From positions 124,001-188,000 of the forward strand of contig NZ_JALJDX010000221.1 of the NCBI RefSeq assembly GCF_022952855.1: DNA of 64,000 nt, read 5' to 3'. The notes below the pieces were generated by a model that was given only the letters and a program-made list of their open reading frames with translations, was not told where the DNA came from and ran no database searches. The translations under genes and the position numbers were made by a program. This DNA comes from Pseudomonas sp. RGM2987 (lineage in GTDB: Bacteria; Pseudomonadota; Gammaproteobacteria; Pseudomonadales; Pseudomonadaceae). This document shows positions 7,536-15,729 of this stretch, one piece after another; the first letter of the stretch is position 1; every line of letters starts with the position of its first letter.

Positions 7536-9590
7536 TCACCCCAACCCCAAAACCTTCAGCACGAATGCATATTCGAGCGCTACGTCACGCAATCCCTGGT
7601 AGCGCCCGCTCATGCCGCCGTGGCCGGCGCCCAGTTCGGTCTTGAGCAGCAACGGGTTGTCATCGGTCTTGGTGGCGCGCAGTTTCGCCACCCACTTGGC
7701 CGCTTCCCAGTACTGTACGCGGCTGTCGTTGTAGCCGGCGATGACCAGCAGCGCCGGATACGCCTGGGCCTTGACGTTTTCGTACGGGGCGTAGGCCCGA
7801 ATCCGATCATAAACGTCTGGCTCCTGCGGATTGCCCCATTCGTCGTATTCCGTGACGGTCAATGGCAGGTCCGGGTCGAGCATGGTGTTGAGCACGTCGA
7901 CGAACGGCACCTCGGCAATCGCCACTTTGAACAGTTCCGGGCGTTGATTGAGTACCGCACCGATCAGCAGGCCGCCAGCGCTGCCACCGCTGATCGCCAG
8001 TTGGTCGGCGGTGGTAAAACCGTTGGCGATCAAATGCTCGGCGCAGGCGATGAAGTCGCTGAAGGTGTTGGGCTTGTGCTCCTGTTTGCCGGCGCGATAC
8101 CAAGCCTCTCCCAATTCGCCACCGCCACGCACATGGGCAATGGCGAACGCCACGCCGCGATCGAGCAGGCTCAGCCGCGCATGGGAAAACCACGGGTCGA
8201 GGCTCTCGCCATAAGCGCCATAGCCGTACAGGTACAGCGGCACCGGCTGACCGAGGGCTTCTCGCTTGACCACCAGGCTGATGGGCACCTGTGTGCCGTC
8301 CGCAGCCGTCGCCCACAGCCGCTGGCTGACATAGGCATCGGCGTCGAACGGCCCCAGCACCGGGGTTTGCTTGAGCACAACCTGTTCGCCACTGGCCAGG
8401 TCCAACTGGCGGATCTGTGCCGGGCGGTTGAGGGCCTCATAGCGTAGGCGAATACGCTCGCTGGAAAATTCCAGGCTGTTCTGTACGTGCAGGCTGTAGG
8501 CCGCGTCCGGCAGTTGCACCCGATATTTCGGCAGATCCTGCGGGTGTACTTCGATGATCGGCAAGCCGCCTTCGCGCAGGCTCAACGTCATGGCGCCGGC
8601 GTTCAGGCTCAAGCCGTCGATCATCACCGTGTCGCTGTGGGGAATCAGGTTCTGCCAGTCGGCTTCGCTCGGCGCCACGCCGGTATCGACCGCCTGGTAC
8701 AGCGCGAAGTTGATGCCGTCGCGGTTGCTGCGGATAAACCAGGTCCACTGGCCGTCGAGCAGGCCGTGGTCGACGTCGTATTCATGGTGTTCGACCCGTG
8801 GCGCCAGGCAGGTGAAAGGTTGCTGGGGTTGCGCGGCATCCAGCACCCAGACTTCGCTGGTGGTCTTGCTGCCCAGGGACAGGATCAATTGGCGTTCGGA
8901 GCTGGAGTGGTAGCAATGCAGGAAGAATCGCCCGTCCGGCTCATGGAACACTTCTTCGGCGGCCGTGCCATCGAGGCGGTAGCGCCAGAGTTTGTGCGGG
9001 CGATGGGTTTCGTCCAGTTCGCCGAAGAACAGCGTCAGGCTGTCGTTGGCCCAGGTCATGCTGCCGTCGCAATTCTCGAAGGACAGTTCGCTGACCTTCT
9101 CATTGGACAATTCCTTCACGAACAGCGTGTAGATCTCATCGCCCGTGGTATCCAGGCTGTAGGCCAGGCGTTGGTGATCGGGGCTGATGCTGAATGCCCC
9201 GAGGGAAAAGAAACCACCGCCCGCCAGTGCATTCGGGTCCAGCAGCAGTTGTTCGTGGCTTTCGTCGACCGTCAGGCTGTCGTCGGCCGGGCGTGGGCAA
9301 CGGTAATGGCGGGGGTATTCGTCACCGGCCGTGGTGCGCGTGTAATACAGGTACGGGCCCCAGGGCGAGGGCAGGGACAGGTCGGTCTCGAGGATCCGGC
9401 CCTTGATTTCCTCGAACAGGGTTTCGCGCAGTACAGCCTGATCGGCGAGTTGCGCCTGCTGATAGCTGTTTTCCGCCTTGAGGTAGTCGAGCACGGCGTC
9501 GGTGTCGCGCTCCTGCAGCCAGGCGTAGGGGTCGACGCCGGGGGCCTTGCGGGCAATCGGGGCGTTGGAATCTTGGGCGGATAAGGACAT
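7536..9590 (-). CDS. ptrB: Oligopeptidase B (S9A prolyl oligopeptidase family)
   Basis: Serine peptidase of 684 aa, the usual length for oligopeptidase B, which cuts short peptides after Arg or Lys in the cytoplasm. Residues 1 to about 400 form the beta-propeller that limits substrate size. The C-terminal alpha/beta-hydrolase domain shows the nucleophile elbow ISGGSAGG with Ser537, the AHVRGGGELG loop before it, VIAGYNDSRV around the catalytic Asp, and GAGHGG with the catalytic His. No signal peptide is seen. The gene is monocistronic, divergent from the membrane-protein gene at 9755. Confidence 0.93.
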   Translation of the reverse strand: MSLSAQDSNAPIARKAPGVDPYAWLQERDTDAVLDYLKAENSYQQAQLADQAVLRETLFEEIKGRILETDLSLPSPWGPYLYYTRTTAGDEYPRHYRCPRPADDSLTVDESHEQLLLDPNALAGGGFFSLGAFSISPDHQRLAYSLDTTGDEIYTLFVKELSNEKVSELSFENCDGSMTWANDSLTLFFGELDETHRPHKLWRYRLDGTAAEEVFHEPDGRFFLHCYHSSSERQLILSLGSKTTSEVWVLDAAQPQQPFTCLAPRVEHHEYDVDHGLLDGQWTWFIRSNRDGINFALYQAVDTGVAPSEADWQNLIPHSDTVMIDGLSLNAGAMTLSLREGGLPIIEVHPQDLPKYRVQLPDAAYSLHVQNSLEFSSERIRLRYEALNRPAQIRQLDLASGEQVVLKQTPVLGPFDADAYVSQRLWATAADGTQVPISLVVKREALGQPVPLYLYGYGAYGESLDPWFSHARLSLLDRGVAFAIAHVRGGGELGEAWYRAGKQEHKPNTFSDFIACAEHLIANGFTTADQLAISGGSAGGLLIGAVLNQRPELFKVAIAEVPFVDVLNTMLDPDLPLTVTEYDEWGNPQEPDVYDRIRAYAPYENVKAQAYPALLVIAGYNDSRVQYWEAAKWVAKLRATKTDDNPLLLKTELGAGHGGMSGRYQGLRDVALEYAFVLKVLGLG

Positions 9591-9754
9591 GAAAGGCTCT
9601 CGAACGTTGTACGAAAAGGGACCAGTGGCCTGTGCGGATAGTTCGCAGATAACAACCCTGGTGCCTGAAATTGGACTCGTCCACTCACGGGGCAGCCCGA
9701 GGAGCGAAAAGCCGTTACTATAAGCGCCTCTTTGCCTGCCTTGCCACGGACACC

Positions 9755-10243
9755 ATGACCGAGAACGACTATCTGATCGCCTGGGGCCTTTACGCCTTCG
9801 CTGCCTTGGGCTGCCTGCTGGTATGGATGCGCATGACCCGCTGGATGTGGCGCTGGTTGCGCGAGCCGTTGCGGTTGTTGATGGCGGTGCTGCTGTTCAG
9901 CCCGACGATCATCGACCCGGTGAAGGATAAATTTGCCCCGGCCGTGGCCATTGTCGCCCTGGATGTGCTGTTCAAGGTTGGCAATAACGTCTGGCGGGCC
10001 GCCTCCGATCTGCTGATGTACGGCATGATTGCCTTCGGTGTTTACCTGGTTTTCGTGCTGATCCGCTTCCCCATCGAGCGTGCGTCGAGCGCTCGCAAGG
10101 AGCGCGCGGCCGCCGCCAAGGCCGCCGCTGCGGCCGATGAGCGTGATGATGAGCCGCCGTTCGGTGTGGCCGGTGACGACCGCTACGGTCGCCCACCCGT
10201 GCCGAGCAACCCCCAGCGTTCGCGTATCGAACCGCGTCTGTAG
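9755..10243 (+). CDS. Inner membrane protein, hypothetical
   Basis: A 162-aa protein with about three or four hydrophobic helices (residues 7-24, 33-51, 59-75, 84-102), then a charged tail with an Ala/Lys/Arg-rich segment (SARKERAAAAKAAAAADER) likely to be cytoplasmic. Related Pseudomonas proteins are sometimes called MFS transporters, but the size and helix number do not support that. The ATG at 9755 is preferred over an in-frame ATG 84 bp upstream because hydrophobic sequence begins immediately. It is followed after 31 bp by the amidotransferase gene. Confidence 0.75.
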   Translation: MTENDYLIAWGLYAFAALGCLLVWMRMTRWMWRWLREPLRLLMAVLLFSPTIIDPVKDKFAPAVAIVALDVLFKVGNNVWRAASDLLMYGMIAFGVYLVFVLIRFPIERASSARKERAAAAKAAAAADERDDEPPFGVAGDDRYGRPPVPSNPQRSRIEPRL

Positions 10244-10274
10244 CCTGGCCTGCCTTTGAAGCGAGAGTCCGAGC

Positions 10275-11051
10275 ATGTGTGAATTACTAGGCATGAGCGC
10301 CAATGTGCCGACCGACATCGTGTTCAGCTTCACCGGGCTGATGCAGCGTGGCGGCAAGACCGGGCCGCACCGCGACGGCTGGGGCATCGCCTTCTATGAA
10401 GGCCGTGGCCTGCGCCTGTTCCAGGACCCCGCCGCCAGCAGCGAGTCGGAAGTGGCGAACCTGGTGCAGCGCTATCCGATCAAGAGCGAAGTGGTGATCG
10501 GCCACATTCGCCAGGCCAACGTCGGCAAGGTCTGCCTGTCCAACACCCACCCGTTCGTGCGCGAACTGTGGGGCCGCAACTGGTGCTTCGCTCACAACGG
10601 CCAGCTCGCCGATTTCCAGCCGGGCGCCAGTTTCTACCGACCGGTGGGCGATACCGACAGCGAAGCGGCGTTCTGCGATCTGCTCAACCGTGTGCGCCAA
10701 GCCTTTCCGGAACCGGTGGAGGTCGAACAGTTGTTGCCAACGTTGCTCCAGGCCTGCACTGAATACCGTGGCAAGGGTGTATTCAATTGCCTGCTGAGCG
10801 ACGGTGACTGGCTGTTCTGCTATTGCTCGACCAAACTTGCGCAGATCACCCGTCGTGCGCCGTTCGGCCCGGCGCGGCTCAAGGATGTGGATGTGATTGT
10901 CGATTTCCAGGCGGAAACCACGCCCAACGACGTGGTCACGGTGATCGCCACTGAGCCCTTGACCGAAAATGAAACCTGGACCCGCTACGAACCGGGCCAA
11001 TGGAGCTTGTGGCGACGCGGTGAATGCGTCAGCCAGGGCCGGACCGAATAA
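10275..11051 (+). CDS. yafJ: Class II glutamine amidotransferase (YafJ-like)
   Basis: An Ntn-hydrolase-fold glutamine amidotransferase domain of 258 aa. The mature nucleophile would be Cys2 (MCELLGMSAN), followed by HRDGWGIAFYEG, the IGHIRQAN loop (the Arg that binds glutamine), and THPFVRELWGR then CFAHNGQL with the oxyanion Asn-Gly. No synthetase or second domain is attached, so the acceptor for the released ammonia is unknown. It sits between a membrane protein and a DUF2937 protein with short spacings (31 and 12 bp), which suggests a three-gene transcript. Confidence 0.9.
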   Translation: MCELLGMSANVPTDIVFSFTGLMQRGGKTGPHRDGWGIAFYEGRGLRLFQDPAASSESEVANLVQRYPIKSEVVIGHIRQANVGKVCLSNTHPFVRELWGRNWCFAHNGQLADFQPGASFYRPVGDTDSEAAFCDLLNRVRQAFPEPVEVEQLLPTLLQACTEYRGKGVFNCLLSDGDWLFCYCSTKLAQITRRAPFGPARLKDVDVIVDFQAETTPNDVVTVIATEPLTENETWTRYEPGQWSLWRRGECVSQGRTE

Positions 11052-11063
11052 GGACGTCACGTT

Positions 11064-11606
11064 ATGTTGCTCAGTTATCTGCGGTTGGTGTTGTTTGCAG
11101 TGGGCCTGTTGGTGGGGGTCCAGGTGCCGGGTTTCATCAATGACTACGCCAAGCGGGTCGAAGCCCACCTGATCGAGGCGCAGACCGGCCTGCAAGGTTT
11201 CCAGGGCACCGCCAATCAGTTCTTCAAGGGCGACATGCAGGCCCTGGTGGCCCATTACCGCGCCAGCGAAGACCCGATCTTTCGCAGCGACGCCGACAGC
11301 CTGAACACCCTGCTGGTGCGCCAGCAGGCCCTGGACAAGCAGTTCCAGGCGATGCAAGGCCCGTGGTACATCCGCTTGCTGCAAGTGGCGCTGGCCGCCG
11401 ACCCGGACATCCGCAAGGAAACCTGGAACGGCTACAGCTACCAGATCCTGCTGACCCCCGAGGCGATGATCTGGGGCATCAGCGGCGCAATGCTGCTGTC
11501 GTTCGGCCTGGAATGCCTGTTCCGTCTGATCGACTGGGTGGTGCTGGGCGGCAAGCGCCTGCGCCAGAGCCGGCCGATTGAAGAGCGGGATTTGCGCGGG
11601 CTGTAA
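11064..11606 (+). CDS. DUF2937 family membrane protein
   Basis: A 180-aa protein with an N-terminal membrane anchor (LRLVLFAVGLLVGVQVPGF). A periplasmic helical middle carries two helical stretches, and a second membrane helix lies near residues 134-150 (AMIWGISGAMLLSFGLECLF). The PGFxxDYxxRVxAHLxEA pattern matches DUF2937. Its function is unknown. The start follows AAGGA by about 9 nt, and it is probably cotranscribed with the amidotransferase 12 bp upstream. Confidence 0.82.
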   Translation: MLLSYLRLVLFAVGLLVGVQVPGFINDYAKRVEAHLIEAQTGLQGFQGTANQFFKGDMQALVAHYRASEDPIFRSDADSLNTLLVRQQALDKQFQAMQGPWYIRLLQVALAADPDIRKETWNGYSYQILLTPEAMIWGISGAMLLSFGLECLFRLIDWVVLGGKRLRQSRPIEERDLRGL

Positions 11607-11625
11607 CGCCGCAGAAAACGAGCTT

Positions 11626-11740
11626 TTTGTGGCGAGGGAGCTTGCTCCCGCTTGAGTGCGAAGCGCTCATCGCTTTTTTGAGGCCGCTGCGCGCTGGAGC
11701 GCCAGCCCGGCCCAGCGGGAGCAAGCTCCCTCGCCACAAT
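11626..11740. repeat. Paired REP element (family B)
   Basis: Inverted pair of TGTGGCGAGGGAGCTTGCTC units around a spacer, just downstream of the DUF2937 gene. It could act as a transcript-end hairpin. Confidence 0.9.
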
Positions 11741-11854
11741 GGCTTTGCGCCGTTTCTGCGGGTAGTTCTACCCAATCAACTTTTTCTTATGACCCGGCCG
11801 CTGTTTTATTAGTTGGACGCGTCGGCGTGCGCGCTCAAGAATCGGGGCAACCGG

Positions 11855-11900
11855 TCTCCACGTGTGCAGCGTCGAGGCTTAGAACAATAAAACGTGGAGA
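11855..11900 (+). promoter_or_regulatory. Possible Shine-Dalgarno-masking hairpin
   Basis: TCTCCACGT (11855-11863) is perfectly complementary to ACGTGGAGA (11892-11900). The latter contains the GGAG ribosome site 7 nt before the ATG at 11907. With one bulge the pairing extends by two more bases. In mRNA the stem would hide the ribosome site of the transporter. This is inference from pairing only. Confidence 0.4.
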
Positions 11901-11906
11901 ACCACC

Positions 11907-13193
11907 ATGAGTGCACCCGACACGCTCGGCGTCCCCAAATCCCAGGCCCGTTCCGGTCCGTTCGACTGGTATCGCAACATCAACCAGCAAGAGCGCCGCA
12001 CCTTCTGGAGCTGCAAGATCGGCTACGCCCTGGATGGCATGGACACGCAGATGCTCAGCTTCGTGGTGCCAACCCTGATCGCGATGTGGGGTATCACCAC
12101 CGGCCAGGCGGGGCTGATCCACACCAGCACCCTGATCGCGTCGGCCATTGGCGGCTGGGTGGCGGGGATTCTCTCCGACCGCATCGGTCGGGTGCGCACC
12201 TTGCAGCTGACGGTGCTGTGGTTCGCGTTTTTCACCTTCCTCTGCGGTTTCGCCCAGAGTTATGAACAATTGTTGATCGCCCGCACGTTGATGGGCTTTG
12301 GCTTCGGCGGCGAGTGGACCGCCGGCGCGGTGTTGATGGGCGAAGTGATCCGCGCCCAGGATCGCGGCAAGGCGGTGGGCATGGTGCAATCGGGTTGGGC
12401 GCTGGGCTGGGGCATGACGGCGATTCTGTATGCGCTGCTGTTCTCGGTGTTGCCGCCGGAAGACGCCTGGCGCGCGCTATTCATCCTTGGCATCGTCCCG
12501 GCGGTGTTCGTGATCTTCGTCCGCCGGCTGGTCAAGGACCCGGAGGTCTATAACCAGGCCAAGGCCCGGCAAACCCCGAGCAACCCGGCGAAGTTCTACG
12601 AGATCTTCGCCCCCGGCATCCTTTTCACCACCATCCGCGCCTCGCTGCTGACCACCGGTGCGCTGGGCGGCTACTACGCCATCACGTCCTGGTTGCCGAC
12701 CTTCCTGAAGAACGAGCGCGGCTTGAGCGTGCTGAGCACCGGCGGCTACCTGGCCATGGTCATCGTCGGTTCCTACGTGGGCTACGTCATCAGCGCGTAC
12801 CTGTCGGACATCCTCGGTCGCAAGAAGAACTTTGTCCTGTTCGCCGTCGGTTCGTTCACCATCGTGTTGCTGTATACCCAGGTGCCGGTGAGCAATAACG
12901 TGATGCTCTGGCTGGGCTTTCCCCTGGGCTTCTTCGCCTCGGGGATGTTCAGCGGCATGGGCTCGTTCCTGACCGAATTGTTCCCGACACGCATCCGGGG
13001 TTCGGGCCAGGGTTTCTGCTACAACATTGGCCGGGCGGTGGCGGCGCTGTTCCCGCTGTTGATCGGCTTGCTGAGCCAGAAGGTGCCCCTGAGTGTCGGC
13101 ATCGGGGCGTTCGCGGCGGTGTCCTATGGCGTGGTGATTCTGGCGGCGCTGAGCCTGCCGGAAACCCAAGGCAAGCAGCTCGAAGCCGAATAA
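11907..13193 (+). CDS. MFS transporter, metabolite:H+ symporter type
   Basis: Inner-membrane major facilitator with 12 predicted helices (428 aa). The loop 2-3 signature SDRIGRVRT and the cognate SDILGRKKN in the second half are present, and GYALDGMDTQMLSF in helix 1 is typical of the aromatic-acid/sialate-type metabolite:proton symporters. It stands first in a row with pxpA, pxpB and pxpC, 61 bp apart. I infer import of 5-oxoproline or a related small carboxylate for the downstream enzyme, but the sequence itself does not fix the substrate. Its ribosome site may be masked in an RNA stem. Confidence 0.9.
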   Translation: MSAPDTLGVPKSQARSGPFDWYRNINQQERRTFWSCKIGYALDGMDTQMLSFVVPTLIAMWGITTGQAGLIHTSTLIASAIGGWVAGILSDRIGRVRTLQLTVLWFAFFTFLCGFAQSYEQLLIARTLMGFGFGGEWTAGAVLMGEVIRAQDRGKAVGMVQSGWALGWGMTAILYALLFSVLPPEDAWRALFILGIVPAVFVIFVRRLVKDPEVYNQAKARQTPSNPAKFYEIFAPGILFTTIRASLLTTGALGGYYAITSWLPTFLKNERGLSVLSTGGYLAMVIVGSYVGYVISAYLSDILGRKKNFVLFAVGSFTIVLLYTQVPVSNNVMLWLGFPLGFFASGMFSGMGSFLTELFPTRIRGSGQGFCYNIGRAVAALFPLLIGLLSQKVPLSVGIGAFAAVSYGVVILAALSLPETQGKQLEAE

Positions 13194-13254
13194 TCTATAA
13201 CCGTGGGCGCGTGCCCCATGGTCAGTAAAAAGCACACTTACAGGAGCGTTCAGC

Positions 13255-14007
13255 GTGAACCGCCTGCTATTGAACTGCGACATTGGCGAAAGCTTCGGCA
13301 ACTGGACCATGGGTCTGGACGCCGAGGTGATGCCCTTCATCGATTGCGCCAACATCGCCTGCGGCTTTCATGCCGGCGATCCGAGCATCATGCGCAAGAC
13401 CGTCAGCCTGGCCCTGAGCCACGGCGCGCGGATCGGCGCGCACCCGGCCTACCAGGACCTGGCGGGCTTCGGCCGCCGCTCCATGGCCTATGGCGCCCAG
13501 GAGTTGCAGGACTTGCTGCATTACCAGATCGGCGCCCTTGACGGCATCTGCCGGGCCCAGGGCGGGCGGGTCAGCTACGTCAAGCCCCACGGCGCGATGT
13601 ACAACGACATGATGGCGAACCCGGCGCAGTTGCGTGCGGTGATCCAGGCGGTGGCCGCCTATGACCGGGAACTGCCACTGATGCTGATGGCAACCCGCGA
13701 CAACAGCGCCGCCCAGGCCCTGGGCGATGAGTACGGCCTGACCCTGTGGTTCGAAGCCTTTGCCGATCGTGCCTACGACAGCGCCGGGCACCTGGTCTCG
13801 CGCCAAGCGCCGGGCGCGGTGCATCACGACCCGCAGGTCATCGTCGCCCAGGCCCTGAGCATCGCCCGCGGCGATGCGTTGACGGCCAGTGATGGCAGCG
13901 CCCTGATACTGCACGCCAACACCCTGTGCGTGCACGGTGACAACGCCAGCTCCGTGGCGGCCGTGCAGCGCATCCGTGAAGCCCTGGACCGGCAGGCCGC
14001 GCCATGA
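13255..14007 (+). CDS. pxpA: 5-oxoprolinase subunit PxpA (LamB/YcsF family)
   Basis: Subunit A of the ATP-dependent prokaryotic 5-oxoprolinase, which opens 5-oxo-L-proline (pyroglutamate) to glutamate in the cytoplasm. The 250-aa length and the N-terminal segment NCDIGESFG...DCANIACGFHAGDP (metal-binding Asp/His), then GAHPAYQD and KPHGAMYN, identify the LamB/YcsF family. The start is GTG with AGGAG 8 nt upstream. Its stop overlaps the pxpB start (ATGA), indicating translational coupling. Confidence 0.94.
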   Translation: MNRLLLNCDIGESFGNWTMGLDAEVMPFIDCANIACGFHAGDPSIMRKTVSLALSHGARIGAHPAYQDLAGFGRRSMAYGAQELQDLLHYQIGALDGICRAQGGRVSYVKPHGAMYNDMMANPAQLRAVIQAVAAYDRELPLMLMATRDNSAAQALGDEYGLTLWFEAFADRAYDSAGHLVSRQAPGAVHHDPQVIVAQALSIARGDALTASDGSALILHANTLCVHGDNASSVAAVQRIREALDRQAAP

Positions 14008-14708
14008 ACCCACGTGTGGAAGTGGTGGCGGTGGACTGCCTGATGGTGCGCCTGTTCGATGAAATCGCCGAAGCCAACATGCCGTGGATGCTCGCCGCCA
14101 GCGAGCGCCTGCGGGCAGTGTTTGCCGAGCGGTTGATCGACTTGGTGCCGTCCTACACCACGCTGATGGTGCATTACGATTTACTGGCGCTGACCCCGGT
14201 GCAGGCTCGGGAATTGATCGGCGAGGCGTTGAATAACCTGTCGCCTGATGACCGGACTGCCGGCCAATGCCATGTGCTGCCGGTGTGGTACGACCTCAGT
14301 GTCGGGCCGGAGCTGACGCTACTGTCCAAGCGCAGCGGCCTGACAGTGGAGCAGGTGATCCGTCGCCACAGCGAGCACGAATATCAGGTGTTTGCCCTGG
14401 GCTTTGCGCCAGGGTTTGCCTTCATGGGGCTGGTGGACGAAGCCTTGGCTGCACCCCGCCTGGACACGCCGCGCAAGCGGGTGGCGGCGGGTAGCGTCGG
14501 CATTGCCGAACGCCAGACCGCCGCGTATCCGCTGGTATCGCCCGGGGGCTGGAACCTGATTGGGCGTACCCCGGCCAAACTGTTCGACCGTGAGCGCGAC
14601 GGCTACAGCCTGATGCAACCCGGCGACACGGTGCGTTTTACCGCCGTGGACCACGCCGAGTTCATCCGCTTGGGCGGCGATGACACCCCGCAGGAGGCCC
14701 TGGCATGA
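14004..14708 (+). CDS. pxpB: 5-oxoprolinase subunit PxpB (KipI-like)
   Basis: A 234-aa subunit B of 5-oxoprolinase, homologous to Bacillus KipI and the allophanate hydrolase subunit 1 fold. The family block FALGFAPGFAFMGL lies near residue 133, followed by TPRKRVAAGSVGIAERQTA and SPGGWNLIGRTP. PxpB works in a complex with PxpC. The gene overlaps both neighbours by 4 nt (ATGA), so pxpA, pxpB and pxpC form one translationally coupled unit. Confidence 0.94.
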   Translation: MNPRVEVVAVDCLMVRLFDEIAEANMPWMLAASERLRAVFAERLIDLVPSYTTLMVHYDLLALTPVQARELIGEALNNLSPDDRTAGQCHVLPVWYDLSVGPELTLLSKRSGLTVEQVIRRHSEHEYQVFALGFAPGFAFMGLVDEALAAPRLDTPRKRVAAGSVGIAERQTAAYPLVSPGGWNLIGRTPAKLFDRERDGYSLMQPGDTVRFTAVDHAEFIRLGGDDTPQEALA

Positions 14709-15625
14709 GCCGTTTATTGATCGAGGCGAGCACCCCGCTGTGCCTGTTGCAGGATGCCGGCCGTTTTGGTGTCAGGCATTTGGGCGTGACCCAGGGCGGG
14801 GCGGCGGACTGGCTGTCGATGGCCTGGGCCAACTGGATGCTTGGTAATCCCCTGGACGCGGCGGTGGTCGAGGTTACCCTCGGTGGTTTCACGGTGGTGG
14901 CTGAAGAAGATTGCGTGCTGGCGCTGGCCGGGGCGGACCTGGGAGCACGGATCGACGGCCAGCCGGTCGCATCGTGGCGTTTTTTCAGCCTGCGCAAAGG
15001 CCAGGTCTTGTCGCTTACCCAACCGGTGCTCGGCGCCCGGGCCTATCTGGCGGCCCCCGGCGGGTTCGATGCGCCTGCGGTGCTCGGCAGCCGGGCGACC
15101 GTGGTGCGCGAAGAACTCGGCGGCCTGGATGGTCAGGGCAGGGCGCTGGTGCGCGGCGAACACCTGAGCTATCGCGGCACGGCGACGCCCCGGCCCATGC
15201 CGCAGTCGCGGATTCCGGACTTCCAACAACAGGCGCCGCTGGATTTGATCCTGGGGGCACAGAATGGCGCATTCAGCGGACGCAGCTTGTTCGACGCGTT
15301 CAACACCGCCTGGACACTGGACAGCCGCGCCGACCGCATGGGCATCCGCCTGCTCGGTACACCGTTGCAATACCAGGGCTCGCCGATGATTTCCGAAGGC
15401 ATCCCGCTCGGCGCCGTGCAGGTGCCGCCGGACGGCCAGCCGATCGTGCTGCTCAACGACCGGCAGACCATCGGCGGCTATCCGCGTCTGGGCGCCTTGA
15501 CGCCGCTGGCCCTGGCCCGGTTGGCGCAATGCCTGCCGGGGGCGCAGGTGCGGTTGCGGCCTGTGGTGCAGGAGGTTGCGCATCGGCAGCAGGTTGAATG
15601 TCGGCAGGTGTTTTCCAAAAGCTAA
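14705..15625 (+). CDS. pxpC: 5-oxoprolinase subunit PxpC (KipA-like)
   Basis: A 306-aa subunit C (biotin-dependent carboxyltransferase/KipA family, allophanate hydrolase subunit 2 fold). Recognisable blocks are LLQDAGRFGVRHLGVTQGGA at residues 14-33, AYLAAPGGFD, SRADRMGIRL and EGIPLGAVQVPPDGQPI. It closes the pxpABC operon. REP DNA follows directly, and no other gene shares the transcript. With PxpA and PxpB it should recycle or catabolise pyroglutamate formed from glutamine or glutathione breakdown. Confidence 0.94.
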   Translation: MSRLLIEASTPLCLLQDAGRFGVRHLGVTQGGAADWLSMAWANWMLGNPLDAAVVEVTLGGFTVVAEEDCVLALAGADLGARIDGQPVASWRFFSLRKGQVLSLTQPVLGARAYLAAPGGFDAPAVLGSRATVVREELGGLDGQGRALVRGEHLSYRGTATPRPMPQSRIPDFQQQAPLDLILGAQNGAFSGRSLFDAFNTAWTLDSRADRMGIRLLGTPLQYQGSPMISEGIPLGAVQVPPDGQPIVLLNDRQTIGGYPRLGALTPLALARLAQCLPGAQVRLRPVVQEVAHRQQVECRQVFSKS

Positions 15626-15627
15626 AA

Positions 15628-15707
15628 GCTTCGCGAGCAAGCCCGCTCCCACAAAGGATTTTGTGTGCTACACAGATCCAGTGTGGGAGCGGGCTTGCTC
15701 GCGAAGA
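15628..15707. repeat. Paired REP element (family A)
   Basis: Two family A units in inverted, outward order (TTCGCGAGCAAGCCCGCTCC, then GTGGGAGCGGGCTTGCTC) between the convergent pxpC and VWA genes. Confidence 0.9.
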
Positions 15708-15729
15708 GGCCCTGACAGTCGCCCGAAGA

